A stretch of DNA of 64,000 bases, taken from positions 62,001-126,000 of the forward strand of contig NZ_JAHXBN010000020.1 of the NCBI RefSeq assembly GCF_019924045.1, read 5' to 3'. Below the pieces are notes generated by a model. That model did not search any database, was not told where the DNA came from, and saw nothing but the letters and a program-made list of their open reading frames with translations. This DNA comes from Dyadobacter fermentans (GTDB lineage Bacteria; Bacteroidota; Bacteroidia; Cytophagales; Spirosomataceae). This document shows, piece by piece, positions 26,324 through 34,882 of this stretch; the first letter of the stretch is position 1; each line of letters begins with the position of its first letter. Made by a program: the position numbers and the translations under genes.

Positions 26324-26356
26324 TTTGTGGTTCGTATCGGTAAATAAATAATTTTG
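26324..26356 (+). promoter_or_regulatory. Bacteroidota-type promoter for glnN
   Basis: TTTG at 26324-26327, 21 bases, then TAATTTTG at 26349-26356. The glnN ATG is 29 bases downstream. Confidence 0.75.
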
Positions 26357-26384
26357 GGGAGAATTAATATAAATCAATAAATAC

Positions 26385-28571
26385 ATGACGTTTCGTTCCA
26401 AAGCTTTTGAGATCGCGCAAGGCCGCGTCTCGCCTGTTTTGACCCCTCCCACAGAAAAAGTAGCCGACCTTTATGGCAGCAATACATTCAGTGATGATGT
26501 GATGAAGACCCTGCTTTCGGCAGAGGCATATACCAAGATTTCCAATTCGATCCGCTCCGGTTCGACGATCGACCGGGAAGTAGCCGAGGAAGTGGCAGCG
26601 GCCATGAAATCGTGGGCCATTTCCAAAGGCGCGACCCACTATACGCACTGGTTCCAGCCATTGACAGGAACAACCGCCGAGAAACACGACTCGTTTTTTG
26701 ACCTTACAATAGACGGAAAAGCAGTAGAGAAATTCAAAGGCAGCGCATTGGTACAGCAGGAGCCGGATGCTTCCTCGTTTCCGAGCGGAGGCTTACGCGC
26801 GACGTTCGAGGCGCGGGGCTATACGGGCTGGGACCCGAGCTCGCCCGCTTTCCTGATGGACAATGGGGCGGGTGGTAAGACCTTGTGTATCCCGTCCGTA
26901 TTTATTTCCTACAATGGTGAGGCGCTGGATTACAAAGCACCGCTTTTGCGCTCGCTCATGACGCTCGACAAGGCCGCTACGGGCGTTTGCCAGTTTTTCA
27001 ACCGCGATGTTTCCAAAGTAACGCCTACCCTCGGGATCGAGCAGGAGTACTTTTTGGTAGATAAAGCATTGTACTACGCCCGCCCCGATCTGCTCATGGC
27101 CGGCCGGACGGTTTTCGGGCATAACCCGGCTCGTGGGCAGCAGCTGGACGACCATTATTTCGGCTCTATTTCGCCACGCGTGAATGCCTTCATGGTGGAT
27201 TTCGAATTCGAAGCATTGAAATTGGGTATTCCGGTTCGCACCCGCCACAACGAAGTAGCGCCGGGCCAGTTCGAATGTGCGCCGACTTTTGAAGAGGTGA
27301 ACCTCGCCATCGACCACAATGCATTGCTGATGGATTTAATGCAGAAGATCGGCGACAAGCATAATTTCCAGGTGCTTTTCCATGAAAAGCCATTTGCAGG
27401 CATTAATGGAAGCGGAAAGCATAATAACTGGTCGCTTTCGACGGATACGGGCATTAACCTGCTTGCCCCGACTTCAAAGCCTAAGGAAAACCTGCGCTTT
27501 CTGACGTTCCTGATGAATGTCGTGAAAGCCGTGCACGACCATGCTGATTTGTTACGCGCGTCCATCTCGTCCGCAGGTAACGAACATCGCCTGGGAGCGA
27601 ACGAGGCTCCACCGTCGATCGTATCGGTGTTCCTGGGAGGCGATTTGACTAATATGCTCGAAGAGCTTGTAAGCAAAGGAGAGATCACACTTGAAAAAGG
27701 CGAGAACTTCTACTATAAACTGGGTATCTCCCGCATTCCGAACCTCCAACGCGACAACACCGACCGTAACCGCACGTCGCCATTCTGTTTTACAGGAAAT
27801 AAATTCGAGTACCGCGCCGTGGGGAGCTCGCAGAACAGTGCTTCGCCGATGATTATCCTGAACACGATCGTCGCGAACCAGCTGCTCGATTTCAAACGCG
27901 AAATGGACGAGCGGCTGGCAGCAGGAGAGGAAAAGAAAGTGGCGACCGTGGAGATTCTGAAACGCTACTACCTCGAATCTAAAAACATCCTTTTTGAAGG
28001 AAACGGATATTCTGACGAATGGATCGAAGAAGCGGCAAAACGTGGATTGAGCAACATCCGCGAGACTTTCGATGCGTTGTATGCTTACAAAACGGACAAA
28101 ACCGTTGCCGTTTTCGAAAGGACGGGCGTATTGAGCTCACGCGAGCTGCACGCACGTTACGAGATCGAGCTGGAAAATTATGTAAAGAAATTGCAGATCG
28201 AGTCGCGCGTGATCGGCGACCTGGCATTGAACCACATTGTGTCTACAGTGGTGAAATACCAGTTCAAACTCGCGCAAACGGCCCGCTCGCTCACCGACCT
28301 CGAAATGCTCGAAGAAGCCGAGCCGATCAAGGAAATCATCCGCGACATTTCTTCGCACGTGGTGGTGATTAAGAAGCTGGTACATGAAATGACCGAAAGC
28401 CGCAAAAAGGCCAACAACATCGAGGAGCTTTTCGAGCGTGCGAAATGCTATGGTTCCGAGGTGAAAGGGCATTTTGACCAGATCCGTTACCACGTCGATA
28501 AACTGGAATTATTGATCGATGATGAGGACTGGCCATTGGCTAAATACCGCGAAATGCTATTTTTAGAGTAG
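26385..28571 (+). CDS. glnN: type III glutamine synthetase
   Basis: ATP-dependent glutamine synthesis from glutamate and ammonia. The 728 residues are the size of GSIII, much longer than GSI or GSII. The catalytic blocks are TLGIEQEYFLVD, FAGINGSGKHNNWSLSTD and NRTSPFCFTGNKFEYRAVGS. A GSIII-specific C-terminal helical region follows (AGEEKKVATVEILKRYYLES and later coiled segments). It has its own consensus promoter and is followed after 30 bases by an acidic unknown gene, then a convergent GSII, so two unrelated GS types sit within 4 kb. Confidence 0.96.
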   Translation: MTFRSKAFEIAQGRVSPVLTPPTEKVADLYGSNTFSDDVMKTLLSAEAYTKISNSIRSGSTIDREVAEEVAAAMKSWAISKGATHYTHWFQPLTGTTAEKHDSFFDLTIDGKAVEKFKGSALVQQEPDASSFPSGGLRATFEARGYTGWDPSSPAFLMDNGAGGKTLCIPSVFISYNGEALDYKAPLLRSLMTLDKAATGVCQFFNRDVSKVTPTLGIEQEYFLVDKALYYARPDLLMAGRTVFGHNPARGQQLDDHYFGSISPRVNAFMVDFEFEALKLGIPVRTRHNEVAPGQFECAPTFEEVNLAIDHNALLMDLMQKIGDKHNFQVLFHEKPFAGINGSGKHNNWSLSTDTGINLLAPTSKPKENLRFLTFLMNVVKAVHDHADLLRASISSAGNEHRLGANEAPPSIVSVFLGGDLTNMLEELVSKGEITLEKGENFYYKLGISRIPNLQRDNTDRNRTSPFCFTGNKFEYRAVGSSQNSASPMIILNTIVANQLLDFKREMDERLAAGEEKKVATVEILKRYYLESKNILFEGNGYSDEWIEEAAKRGLSNIRETFDALYAYKTDKTVAVFERTGVLSSRELHARYEIELENYVKKLQIESRVIGDLALNHIVSTVVKYQFKLAQTARSLTDLEMLEEAEPIKEIIRDISSHVVVIKKLVHEMTESRKKANNIEELFERAKCYGSEVKGHFDQIRYHVDKLELLIDDEDWPLAKYREMLFLE

Positions 28572-28601
28572 TTTTACAGTTGAATCAAACAACAGAAGAA
28601 T

Positions 28602-29153
28602 ATGAATCCCGGATTTGATCCAGAAGAAATCGCACAGCTCAAAGCCGAATGCAAGGCCGAAAATTCGAACTTTATATATGTAGAGGACGAGTTCGAGGAC
28701 GAGGGTGACAATAACGAGCACGCGCATGTGCAGTTTGTCGGTACTTACAAAGATCAGGAAGTCATTTACGACGCGCTGGTTTACACTTTGCGCCTGCACC
28801 ACTCAACGCTCGTGTATGACGAAGCGCTGGAACGGTTGAAAAAGGAAATGCCGGGTTATTTGTCGCCGGATGAGCGCCCGGCCAACTACAAGATCTCCGA
28901 TGAGCAGGAAGACGAAGCAGAATTGCTGTTGACCGAGTTCATTGAGGAAATTGAAGAAGGAGAGGAGATCACCGTCCGCGAGCACATCGAAATAGACGAT
29001 CAGTTTGAATATGGCGTAGGCCTGGAAGTGGGTTTGAATAAAACGGAGATCGACGAAGAAGTGATCAGCGACTTTATCAAGGCTTATACCACAGGTAATG
29101 TACAGCTTGATCCGACCTTGTACTCGTTCACCGGTAGTGAAGAGGAAGATTGA
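28602..29153 (+). CDS. acidic protein of unknown function downstream of glnN
   Basis: Soluble protein of 183 residues, strongly acidic (YVEDEFEDEGDNNEHAH, EEIEEGEEITVREHIEIDDQ, ending GSEEED), without signal peptide or membrane segment. No family is recognised. Only 30 bases after glnN and ahead of a clear terminator, so almost certainly co-transcribed with it. Proteins in this position are common next to GSIII in Bacteroidota as far as I recall, so a link to nitrogen metabolism is plausible, but function is unknown. Confidence 0.75.
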   Translation: MNPGFDPEEIAQLKAECKAENSNFIYVEDEFEDEGDNNEHAHVQFVGTYKDQEVIYDALVYTLRLHHSTLVYDEALERLKKEMPGYLSPDERPANYKISDEQEDEAELLLTEFIEEIEEGEEITVREHIEIDDQFEYGVGLEVGLNKTEIDEEVISDFIKAYTTGNVQLDPTLYSFTGSEEED

Positions 29154-29175
29154 TCAACCAGGATAGTAATAGGAA

Positions 29176-29204
29176 AGCGCCTTTTTAACCGGAGGCGCTT
29201 TTTT
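29176..29204 (+). terminator. terminator of the glnN unit
   Basis: Stem AGCGCCT / AGGCGCT with a 10-base loop and a T run. Confidence 0.85.
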
Positions 29205-29227
29205 AGTGCATTATCAGTCAGAAAAAC

Positions 29228-29260
29228 AAAAACGACCACCTTTTGGGATGGCCGTTTTGC
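29228..29260 (-). terminator. terminator of the minus-strand glnA
   Basis: On the minus strand AACGGCCATCC / GGTGGTCGTT with two G-T pairs and an AAAA-type loop, followed by T-rich sequence, 20-50 bases past the glnA stop. Confidence 0.75.
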
Positions 29261-29280
29261 AAAATATGTCGTTCTGCGGA

Positions 29281-30291
29281 TTAGATAGCAGATTTAACAG
29301 TCTTGATGATGCGAGCTGCCACTTTGTAAGGATCAGCAGCAGAGTTTGGACGACGGTCTTCGAGGTATCCGCTCCATCCTTTTTGAGGAACGAGAACAGG
29401 GATACGGATAGAAGCGCCGCGGTCAGAAACACCGTAGCTGAAATCGTGGATAGAAGCAGTTTCGTGCTTTCCAGTCAGACGCAGGTGGTTGTCAGCACCG
29501 TAAACTTCGATGTGCTCTTTCACTACCGGACGGAATGCTTCGCAAATTTTATCGAAAGTAGCTTTGCTGCCAGCAGTTCTCAAAACGCCGTTTGAGAAGT
29601 TAGCGTGCATACCTGAACCGTTCCAGTCAAGGTCACCAAGTGGCTTGCAGTGCCAGTTGATAGATACACCATATTTCTCACCGATTCTTTCGAGAAGGTA
29701 GCGGCCCAACCAGATTTGGTCACCAGCTTCTTTCGCACCTTTCGCGAAGATCTGGAATTCCCATTGTCCGGCAGCAACTTCTGCATTGATACCTTCTACA
29801 TTCAGACCTGCGTCGAGGCAAACGTCAAGGTGCTCTTCGATGATCTCGCGACCGTAAGCGTTTTTCGCGCCTACTGAGCAGTAGTATGGTCCTTGTGGAG
29901 CTGGGTAACCATTTGCAGGGAAGCCCAGGGGTTTGTTAGTGTCGTTATCCCAAAGGAAATATTCTTGCTCAAATCCGAACCAGAAGTCGTTATCGTCGTC
30001 TTCGATAGTTGCACGACCATTTGATTCGTGAGGAGTTCCGTCAGCGTTCAATACCTCGCACATTACCAGGTAGCCATTCTTGCGCTGTGGATCGGGGATA
30101 ATGTAAACCGGTTTCAGCAAACAGTCGGAAGAACCGCCGGGAGCCTGCTCAGTTGACGAGCCATCAAACGACCACATTGCGCAATCTTCCAGTTTTCCAC
30201 TAAAATCGTTTTCAATTTTGGTTTTGCTGCGTAAACTTTGGGTCGGCTTGTAGCCATCCAACCAAATATATTCCAGCTTGGACTTTGACAT
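29281..30291 (-). CDS. glnA: glutamine synthetase, eukaryote-like type II
   Basis: Protein of 336 residues, the size of GSII, the decameric type found in eukaryotes and some bacteria. It shows the beta-grasp start with WSFDGSSTEQAPGGSSDC, FGFEQEYFLWD, the NGSGMHANFSN loop, and GASIRIPVLVPQKGWSGYLE with RRPNSAADPY near the end. Catalyses the same reaction as the GSIII 700 bases away. GSII is not adenylylated, so regulation would be transcriptional or by feedback. It converges with the glnN unit, each with its own terminator. Confidence 0.95.
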   Translation of the reverse strand: MSKSKLEYIWLDGYKPTQSLRSKTKIENDFSGKLEDCAMWSFDGSSTEQAPGGSSDCLLKPVYIIPDPQRKNGYLVMCEVLNADGTPHESNGRATIEDDDNDFWFGFEQEYFLWDNDTNKPLGFPANGYPAPQGPYYCSVGAKNAYGREIIEEHLDVCLDAGLNVEGINAEVAAGQWEFQIFAKGAKEAGDQIWLGRYLLERIGEKYGVSINWHCKPLGDLDWNGSGMHANFSNGVLRTAGSKATFDKICEAFRPVVKEHIEVYGADNHLRLTGKHETASIHDFSYGVSDRGASIRIPVLVPQKGWSGYLEDRRPNSAADPYKVAARIIKTVKSAI

Positions 30292-30608
30292 AATAGTACT
30301 AGATAAAGTGGTGACGAATAATTATAACGGCACAATATTAATGCAAAAATGTATTTACAAAAAATAAATGTTAGGAAAAATTAACCATCCACAAAATATT
30401 ATTGCGTTCGTGGTAGTATTGTCAGTAAAAAATGTACTATTCTAATAAAATGAACGGGTTTCAAAAATCGGTATTCCGCGGGAATTTTTTGTTAAAAAGT
30501 CTGAAACAGGTTTAAAATATGCCTTTGAAAACATAAAATAGCGAGAATATCCAATAAACTGTCAATTTTGAATCCGTCGTCGGATAGAATTCTGCGGGGA
30601 TTGTAAAT
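30292..30608. other. AT-rich divergent intergenic region between glnA and rsmE
   Basis: About 320 AT-rich bases holding the glnA promoter region. Within it, ATTCC-GCG-GGAAT followed by six T (30473-30490) looks like a small terminator on the plus strand, but no gene precedes it on that strand. I see no ORF or further repeats. Confidence 0.35.
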
Positions 30609-30641
30609 TTTGTGCCGTTGCCGATATTTTGTATATTTTTG
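30609..30641 (+). promoter_or_regulatory. Bacteroidota-type promoter for rsmE
   Basis: TTTG at 30609-30612, 21 bases, then TATTTTTG at 30634-30641. This lies inside the longest open frame of rsmE and therefore argues for the inner start at 30686. Confidence 0.72.
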
Positions 30642-30685
30642 AAGGCTTCAGCGGTATTTGCTCACATTATCACAATATTGGAAAA

Positions 30686-31393
30686 ATGCATTTGTTTTAC
30701 CAGCCTGACCCTCACGTTTTTGAACTAGACGAGGAGGAAGCAAGGCACAGTTCGAAGGTTTTGAGGCTGGGTTCCGGCGATATGATTTACGTCACAAACG
30801 GCAAAGGATTGCTCCAAAAATGCCGGCTCAACGTTCAGGGGCGAAAAGTAGGTTACGAAGTGATAGAATCCAAAATGACGGAGCGAAGAAATTTCGCCGT
30901 CAATATGGCGATCGCGCCCACACGGAAGGCAGAGCGCAACGAATGGATGGTGGAGAAAATGACCGAAATCGGCGTGGAGCGCATTGACTTCGTGGTGACC
31001 GAGCATACCAACACGGAGACTTTGAACCGCGTTGTGAACCTGACGAGGCTGAACCGCATTGCCGCCGCTGCTATGAAGCAGTCGCAGCAATATTATATGC
31101 CCGTCATTACAGTAAATAACAAGTACGAGCCGTTTATTAAAAACGTGGGCGATCCCATCAGACTGATTGCCTATGTTCCGGAACAAAATACGGTGGAACA
31201 CGTTTTTAGCAAAATAAAGAAAGATAGCGACACGACGCTACTAATCGGGCCGGAAGGAGATTTCAGCCCCAAAGAAGTGGAACTGGCGCTGGAAAACGGT
31301 TTCGAAACGGTTTCGTTAGGTCCAACGAGGCTCCGCACTGAAACGGCTGCGGTTGCAGGTTGCCACGCGATTAACCTGGCGCAAATTTTATAA
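30686..31393 (+). CDS. rsmE: 16S rRNA m3U1498 methyltransferase
   Basis: SPOUT-class methyltransferase that methylates N3 of U1498 in 16S rRNA using SAM. 235 residues from MHLFYQPDPHVFELDEEEA. The N-terminal PUA-like domain is followed by the knotted SAM site: LLIGPEGDFSPKEVELAL and VSLGPTRLRTETAAVAGCHA, both diagnostic. The frame is open 19 codons further upstream, but the promoter element at 30609-30641 lies inside that extension, and the family begins at the chosen Met. It ends just before a large octamer inverted repeat. Confidence 0.94.
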   Translation: MHLFYQPDPHVFELDEEEARHSSKVLRLGSGDMIYVTNGKGLLQKCRLNVQGRKVGYEVIESKMTERRNFAVNMAIAPTRKAERNEWMVEKMTEIGVERIDFVVTEHTNTETLNRVVNLTRLNRIAAAAMKQSQQYYMPVITVNNKYEPFIKNVGDPIRLIAYVPEQNTVEHVFSKIKKDSDTTLLIGPEGDFSPKEVELALENGFETVSLGPTRLRTETAAVAGCHAINLAQIL

Positions 31394-31398
31394 TGTTG

Positions 31399-31550
31399 AA
31401 TGATTGAATGACCGAATGACTGAATAGGTTTTATAGTCATTGAGTCAGAAGTAGTCATGAAATAGCCAGGTAGAGTTAAACAACACCTGACCATCCCTGA
31501 CCACACCTAACTTTCATTCAATCATTCAGTCATTCAATCATTCAATCATT
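31399..31550. repeat. inverted octamer repeats enclosing 10-bp-period repeats
   Basis: Left arm 31399-31425 consists of the unit GAATGANN repeated. The right arm 31524-31550 is its complement (CATTCANN units), with 25 of 27 positions pairing. Between them lie GTCA at 31436, 31444 and 31454, and TGAC or TAAC at 31488, 31498 and 31508 (exact 10-base steps), the same family as at 33111-33337. It fills the gap between rsmE and the DUF4159 gene. Confidence 0.8.
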
Positions 31551-31553
31551 AAT

Positions 31554-32213
31554 ATGAACATCCGCCTCTTCGTTATTGCCCTATTACTTTGCGCCTCGAG
31601 TGCGTCGTTTGGGCAATCGTCGTTAAAGATCGCCAAGCTGAAATACGGTGGTGGCGGGGACTGGTATGCGAACAAAACATCGCTGCCGAACCTGATCAAG
31701 TTCTGTAATGCAGAGTTGAAAATGAATATCAATCCGGTGGAAGACGTGGTAGAAGTAGGCAGTCCGGATATTTTCTCATACCCGTTCGTGCATATGACCG
31801 GGCACGGGAACGTCGTTTTCAGCGATGCCGAGGCATTGAACCTGCGGAACTACCTGCTTTCGGGTGGTTTTCTGCATGTAGATGACAATTACGGTCTCGA
31901 CCAGTTTATCCGCCGCGAAATGAAGAAAGTCTTCCCCGAACTCTCATTTGTAGAGCTTCCGTACGACCACCAGGTTTATCATATGAAATATAATTTTCCC
32001 GACGGCCTGCCGAAAGTACACGAGCACGACGGTAAGCAGCCGCAGGGCTTCGGGTTGATCTGGCAGGGAAGGCTGATCTGCTATTACAGCTACGAAACCG
32101 ACCTTGGCAATGGCTGGGAGGACCAAAGCGTATACAACGATCCTGAGGAAATGCGCCGTAAGGCGTTGCAAATGGGAGCGAACCTGCTTAGTTACGCTTT
32201 CATGATCGAGTAG
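31554..32213 (+). CDS. DUF4159 family secreted protein
   Basis: Protein of 219 residues with a signal peptide (MNIRLFVIALLLCASSASFG) and a mature part matching DUF4159: LKIAKLKYGGGGDWYANKTS, FSYPFVHMTGHGNVVFSD, LLSGGFLHVDDNYGLDQFIRR and a conserved FPELSF. DUF4159 domains have a glutamine-amidotransferase-like fold, but the biological role is unknown. Its ATG is 3 bases after the right arm of the inverted repeat, so that repeat is in its 5' leader or promoter. The gene is followed by a desaturase on the same strand. Confidence 0.88.
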   Translation: MNIRLFVIALLLCASSASFGQSSLKIAKLKYGGGGDWYANKTSLPNLIKFCNAELKMNINPVEDVVEVGSPDIFSYPFVHMTGHGNVVFSDAEALNLRNYLLSGGFLHVDDNYGLDQFIRREMKKVFPELSFVELPYDHQVYHMKYNFPDGLPKVHEHDGKQPQGFGLIWQGRLICYYSYETDLGNGWEDQSVYNDPEEMRRKALQMGANLLSYAFMIE

Positions 32214-32344
32214 GCTTAGGGCAGGCTGGAATGCCGGTAAGCCCTATGGCTATATTCCAAATTTAGTTTGGGAAATTTCGGTTTTCTAACCTTTGGCACT
32301 TACTTTTGTGCAAAGTTTAGCATATTATCATTTTCCGCCATTCC

Positions 32345-33091
32345 ATGTATATAGTTCTGATTGTATTTGTTGTACATTGGTATTTGTCACTGTTCTGTCA
32401 AACCTTTTTCCTGCACCGCTATTCCGCTCATAAGATGTTCATCATGAGCAAGCCGTGGGAACGGTTCTTCTATTTGCTTACCTACCTTTCACAAGGTTCT
32501 TCCTACCTGAGCCCTCGTGCCTATGCGATCCTGCACCGCATGCACCACGCGTTCAGCGACACCGATAAAGACCCTCATTCACCGCATCATACCAAAAACG
32601 TATTTACGATGATGTGGGAGACCAAAAATATTTACAATGCCGTATTGAATCGCAAACGTGCGGTCGAAACACGTTTCGAGCGTAACTACCCCGAATGGAA
32701 TTTTGTAGAAAAGCTGGGCGACTCCTGGATTTCGAGAGCGGGCTGGGGTGTGTTATATATCGTATTTTATGTGCTGGCGTACATCTACCTGGATATGCAC
32801 TGGGCGTTCTTTTTCCTGCTGCCGATCCACTTCCTGATGGGCCCCATCCACGGTGCGATCGTGAACTGGAGTGGACACAAATACGGTTACCAGAACTTCG
32901 ATAACGACGATAAGTCTAAAAACTCCCTGATCTTCGATTTCCTGATGATGGGTGAGCTTTTCCAGAACAACCACCACAAGCGTCCGAATTCGATCAACTT
33001 CGGTTCCAAGTGGTTCGAGGTTGATCCGACTTATCCGGTGATCAAGCTGCTGAACAAGTTGAAGATTATCGAAATCCGAAAGAAGCACTAA
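32345..33091 (+). CDS. acyl-CoA desaturase / membrane fatty-acid desaturase
   Basis: Integral membrane di-iron enzyme of 248 residues with the three histidine boxes of the desaturase family: HRYSAH, HRMHHAFSD and NNHHKRPNSINFG. Hydrophobic segments flank these boxes. Introduces a double bond into fatty acyl chains, adjusting membrane fluidity. No cytochrome b5 domain is fused. A TACTTTTG element at 32301-32308 upstream is a likely -7 box, without a clearly spaced -33. Followed by a complex repeat and terminator region. Confidence 0.9.
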   Translation: MYIVLIVFVVHWYLSLFCQTFFLHRYSAHKMFIMSKPWERFFYLLTYLSQGSSYLSPRAYAILHRMHHAFSDTDKDPHSPHHTKNVFTMMWETKNIYNAVLNRKRAVETRFERNYPEWNFVEKLGDSWISRAGWGVLYIVFYVLAYIYLDMHWAFFFLLPIHFLMGPIHGAIVNWSGHKYGYQNFDNDDKSKNSLIFDFLMMGELFQNNHHKRPNSINFGSKWFEVDPTYPVIKLLNKLKIIEIRKKH

Positions 33092-33110
33092 TGCATGATG
33101 TTCTGATCGC

Positions 33111-33337
33111 TTTGTGGTCAGAAGTGGTCAGCTGTTGTCAAGTGTAGTCATGTGTTGTCATTGGTAGTCATGTATTGTCATTGATGGAATGGGAGGAGAA
33201 TTTGGTTCACTGGGCCAGTTTCTCCTCTCTTTTTTATGTCAATCACCACACCTGACCCTACCTGACCATACCTGACCATACCTGACTACCAATGACAACC
33301 AATAACCATACCTGACTACACATGACCACAAATGACA
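33111..33337. repeat. 10-bp-period repeats in inverted orientation around a terminator
   Basis: Left block 33111-33180 is seven decamers of the form NNNGTDGTCA in perfect register. Right block 33253-33337 is nine decamers beginning TGAC (one TAAC) at 33253, 33263 and so on. The two blocks are complementary in form, with a perfect 17-bp pairing between 33154-33170 and 33283-33299. A terminator-like hairpin (33191-33235) lies between. Together with its relatives this is a dispersed family. It is not a CRISPR because units are too short and degenerate. Confidence 0.85.
33191..33235 (+). terminator. terminator after the desaturase gene
   Basis: GAGGAGAA (33193-33200) pairs with TTCTCCTC (33220-33227), followed by CT and a run of T. 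It sits at the centre of the decamer repeat block. Confidence 0.7.
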
Positions 33338-33496
33338 AAAAAATTGGCAGGCGTGAGAGACACCTGCCAAGTTTGCTTATTAACACCACAAAAAATGAAA
33401 TCCTTTGAAATGCGACTTGCGATTGTTTCGCCCTGTCGACATTACAAATAAGATCAACAATACTTAAAAAGGCGTTAATAATAAGTTAGAATTTCC
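33338..33496. other. intergenic stretch between the repeat block and the histidine kinase gene
   Basis: About 160 bases downstream of the convergent histidine-kinase stop. Contains TTGGCAGGCGTGAGAG and CACCTGCCAAG, an 8-9 bp inverted pair that could terminate the minus-strand operon. No ORF. Confidence 0.35.
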
Positions 33497-34879
33497 TTAG
33501 AGGCGTAAAAAAGTTAAGCGAAATGTGGTGCCCTTCGGAACGTTCGATTGAATGCTGATGCTGCCGTTGTGCAGCTTCACAATGCGCTCCACAAGCGACA
33601 GGCCGATACCGTAACCTTTGATATTGGCGGTATTGTCGCTGCGGTAGAATGGCTGGAAAACGAGGCTCTTGTCCTTGTCGGGAATCCCTTTACCATTGTC
33701 GGAAAACGTCAGGCCGAGCTGCCCGCGTGAGGGTAGCAGGCATACATTCACGGCATTGTCGTCCGAGAATTTGCAGGCATTGTCCATCAGGTTCAGGAAT
33801 GCGGTTTTAAGCAGCGTCGAATTGCCGGTGATTTCGAGCCAGGTGTCGTCTTCCGGGAGCTCGTCGAAATTGAGCTGGATGTTGTAGGCAGGGTTGGCCT
33901 GGGCGAGGTTCATGCGGCAGTCGAGCAGGAGATCGTCCACGCGGATCAGCTCGGTAAGCAGGTCGCGCTGATCTTCGCTGACTTTCGCGAGTTCCAGTAA
34001 AGTATTGGAAAGCTGGCCCAGCTCCTGAATATCTTCCAGTACCGAGCGTATCGTCATCTGATACTCGGCCGGGTTGCGCTCTTTAAGCATGCTCACCTCC
34101 AACTGCGACTTAATCTTCGTCAGCGGGTTTTTCAGTTCGTGCGAGACGTTTGCGACGAAGATTTTCTGCATTTGAAAGGCCGTTTCAATGCGGTCGAGCA
34201 ACTTATTGAAGGTGATCGTCAACCGTCCGATCTCGTCTTTCTGGTTGGGTACATTCAGACGAGTATCGAGTTTTTGGGGCAAAATGCCTTCCACCGCATT
34301 CATAACCTTCGAAATAGGCCTTAATGCACGTTTGGAGAAAATCCAGCCCACGATTGCTACGACGAATGTTACGACCAGGTAAAGTACGGTAAGCAGCGTT
34401 TTGAGGTTGGAAAGGTTAGCCTGCCCGTACAAATCCTTGGCGCCGAGCATAACCACGGCTTTGTTGAAGGGATATTTGTAATAAAGTCCTACCACTTTAT
34501 AATCGCCGTCGTCGTAGCGGATCTGGCCGGCTTTGCGTATTTCGTCGAGCCAGTAATTGGAAACGTGCAGTGCTTTAAGCTGCGGGGTCGTGGAGTTACT
34601 GTAAATGAGGCGGTTTTTTTCGTCGAAAATGAAGATGTTTTCGTCGTAGATCAGGTCGCGGTTGGTTTCATCGAGGGCTTTCAGTACTTCCGCATTGATG
34701 AGCGGCACCTGCACCTTCAGCAAAAGCTCCGCCTGCGATTTTGCTTTCGAACGCAACCGGTCGTAAAAGTCCTCGGTAACATTATAATAGGTAAAAAAGT
34801 AGACAGCCAGAAAGGTGACCAGCAAAATACCGCTTACCAGCAAGGAAAACTGAACCGTAAGTCGGGTGCGTATCTGCAT
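33497..34879 (-). CDS. sensor histidine kinase
   Basis: Membrane sensor of 460 residues: N-terminal membrane helix, an extracytoplasmic region, a second helix near 165-185, a HAMP linker, then HisKA with the phospho-acceptor in FVANVSHELKNPLTK and an HATPase domain with NLMDNACKFSDDNA, FSDNGKGIPDKDK and GYGIGLSLVERIV. Partner of the response regulator gene 3 bases upstream, with which it is translationally linked. The signal is unknown. Downstream targets cannot be inferred from the neighbours with confidence. Confidence 0.94.
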   Translation of the reverse strand: MQIRTRLTVQFSLLVSGILLVTFLAVYFFTYYNVTEDFYDRLRSKAKSQAELLLKVQVPLINAEVLKALDETNRDLIYDENIFIFDEKNRLIYSNSTTPQLKALHVSNYWLDEIRKAGQIRYDDGDYKVVGLYYKYPFNKAVVMLGAKDLYGQANLSNLKTLLTVLYLVVTFVVAIVGWIFSKRALRPISKVMNAVEGILPQKLDTRLNVPNQKDEIGRLTITFNKLLDRIETAFQMQKIFVANVSHELKNPLTKIKSQLEVSMLKERNPAEYQMTIRSVLEDIQELGQLSNTLLELAKVSEDQRDLLTELIRVDDLLLDCRMNLAQANPAYNIQLNFDELPEDDTWLEITGNSTLLKTAFLNLMDNACKFSDDNAVNVCLLPSRGQLGLTFSDNGKGIPDKDKSLVFQPFYRSDNTANIKGYGIGLSLVERIVKLHNGSISIQSNVPKGTTFRLTFLRL

Positions 34880-34882
34880 GGC

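Noticed and set aside
33111..33337. Possible CRISPR array
   Set aside because: Units are only 10 bases with degenerate letters and no spacers of 30 or more bases; no cas genes in the window.
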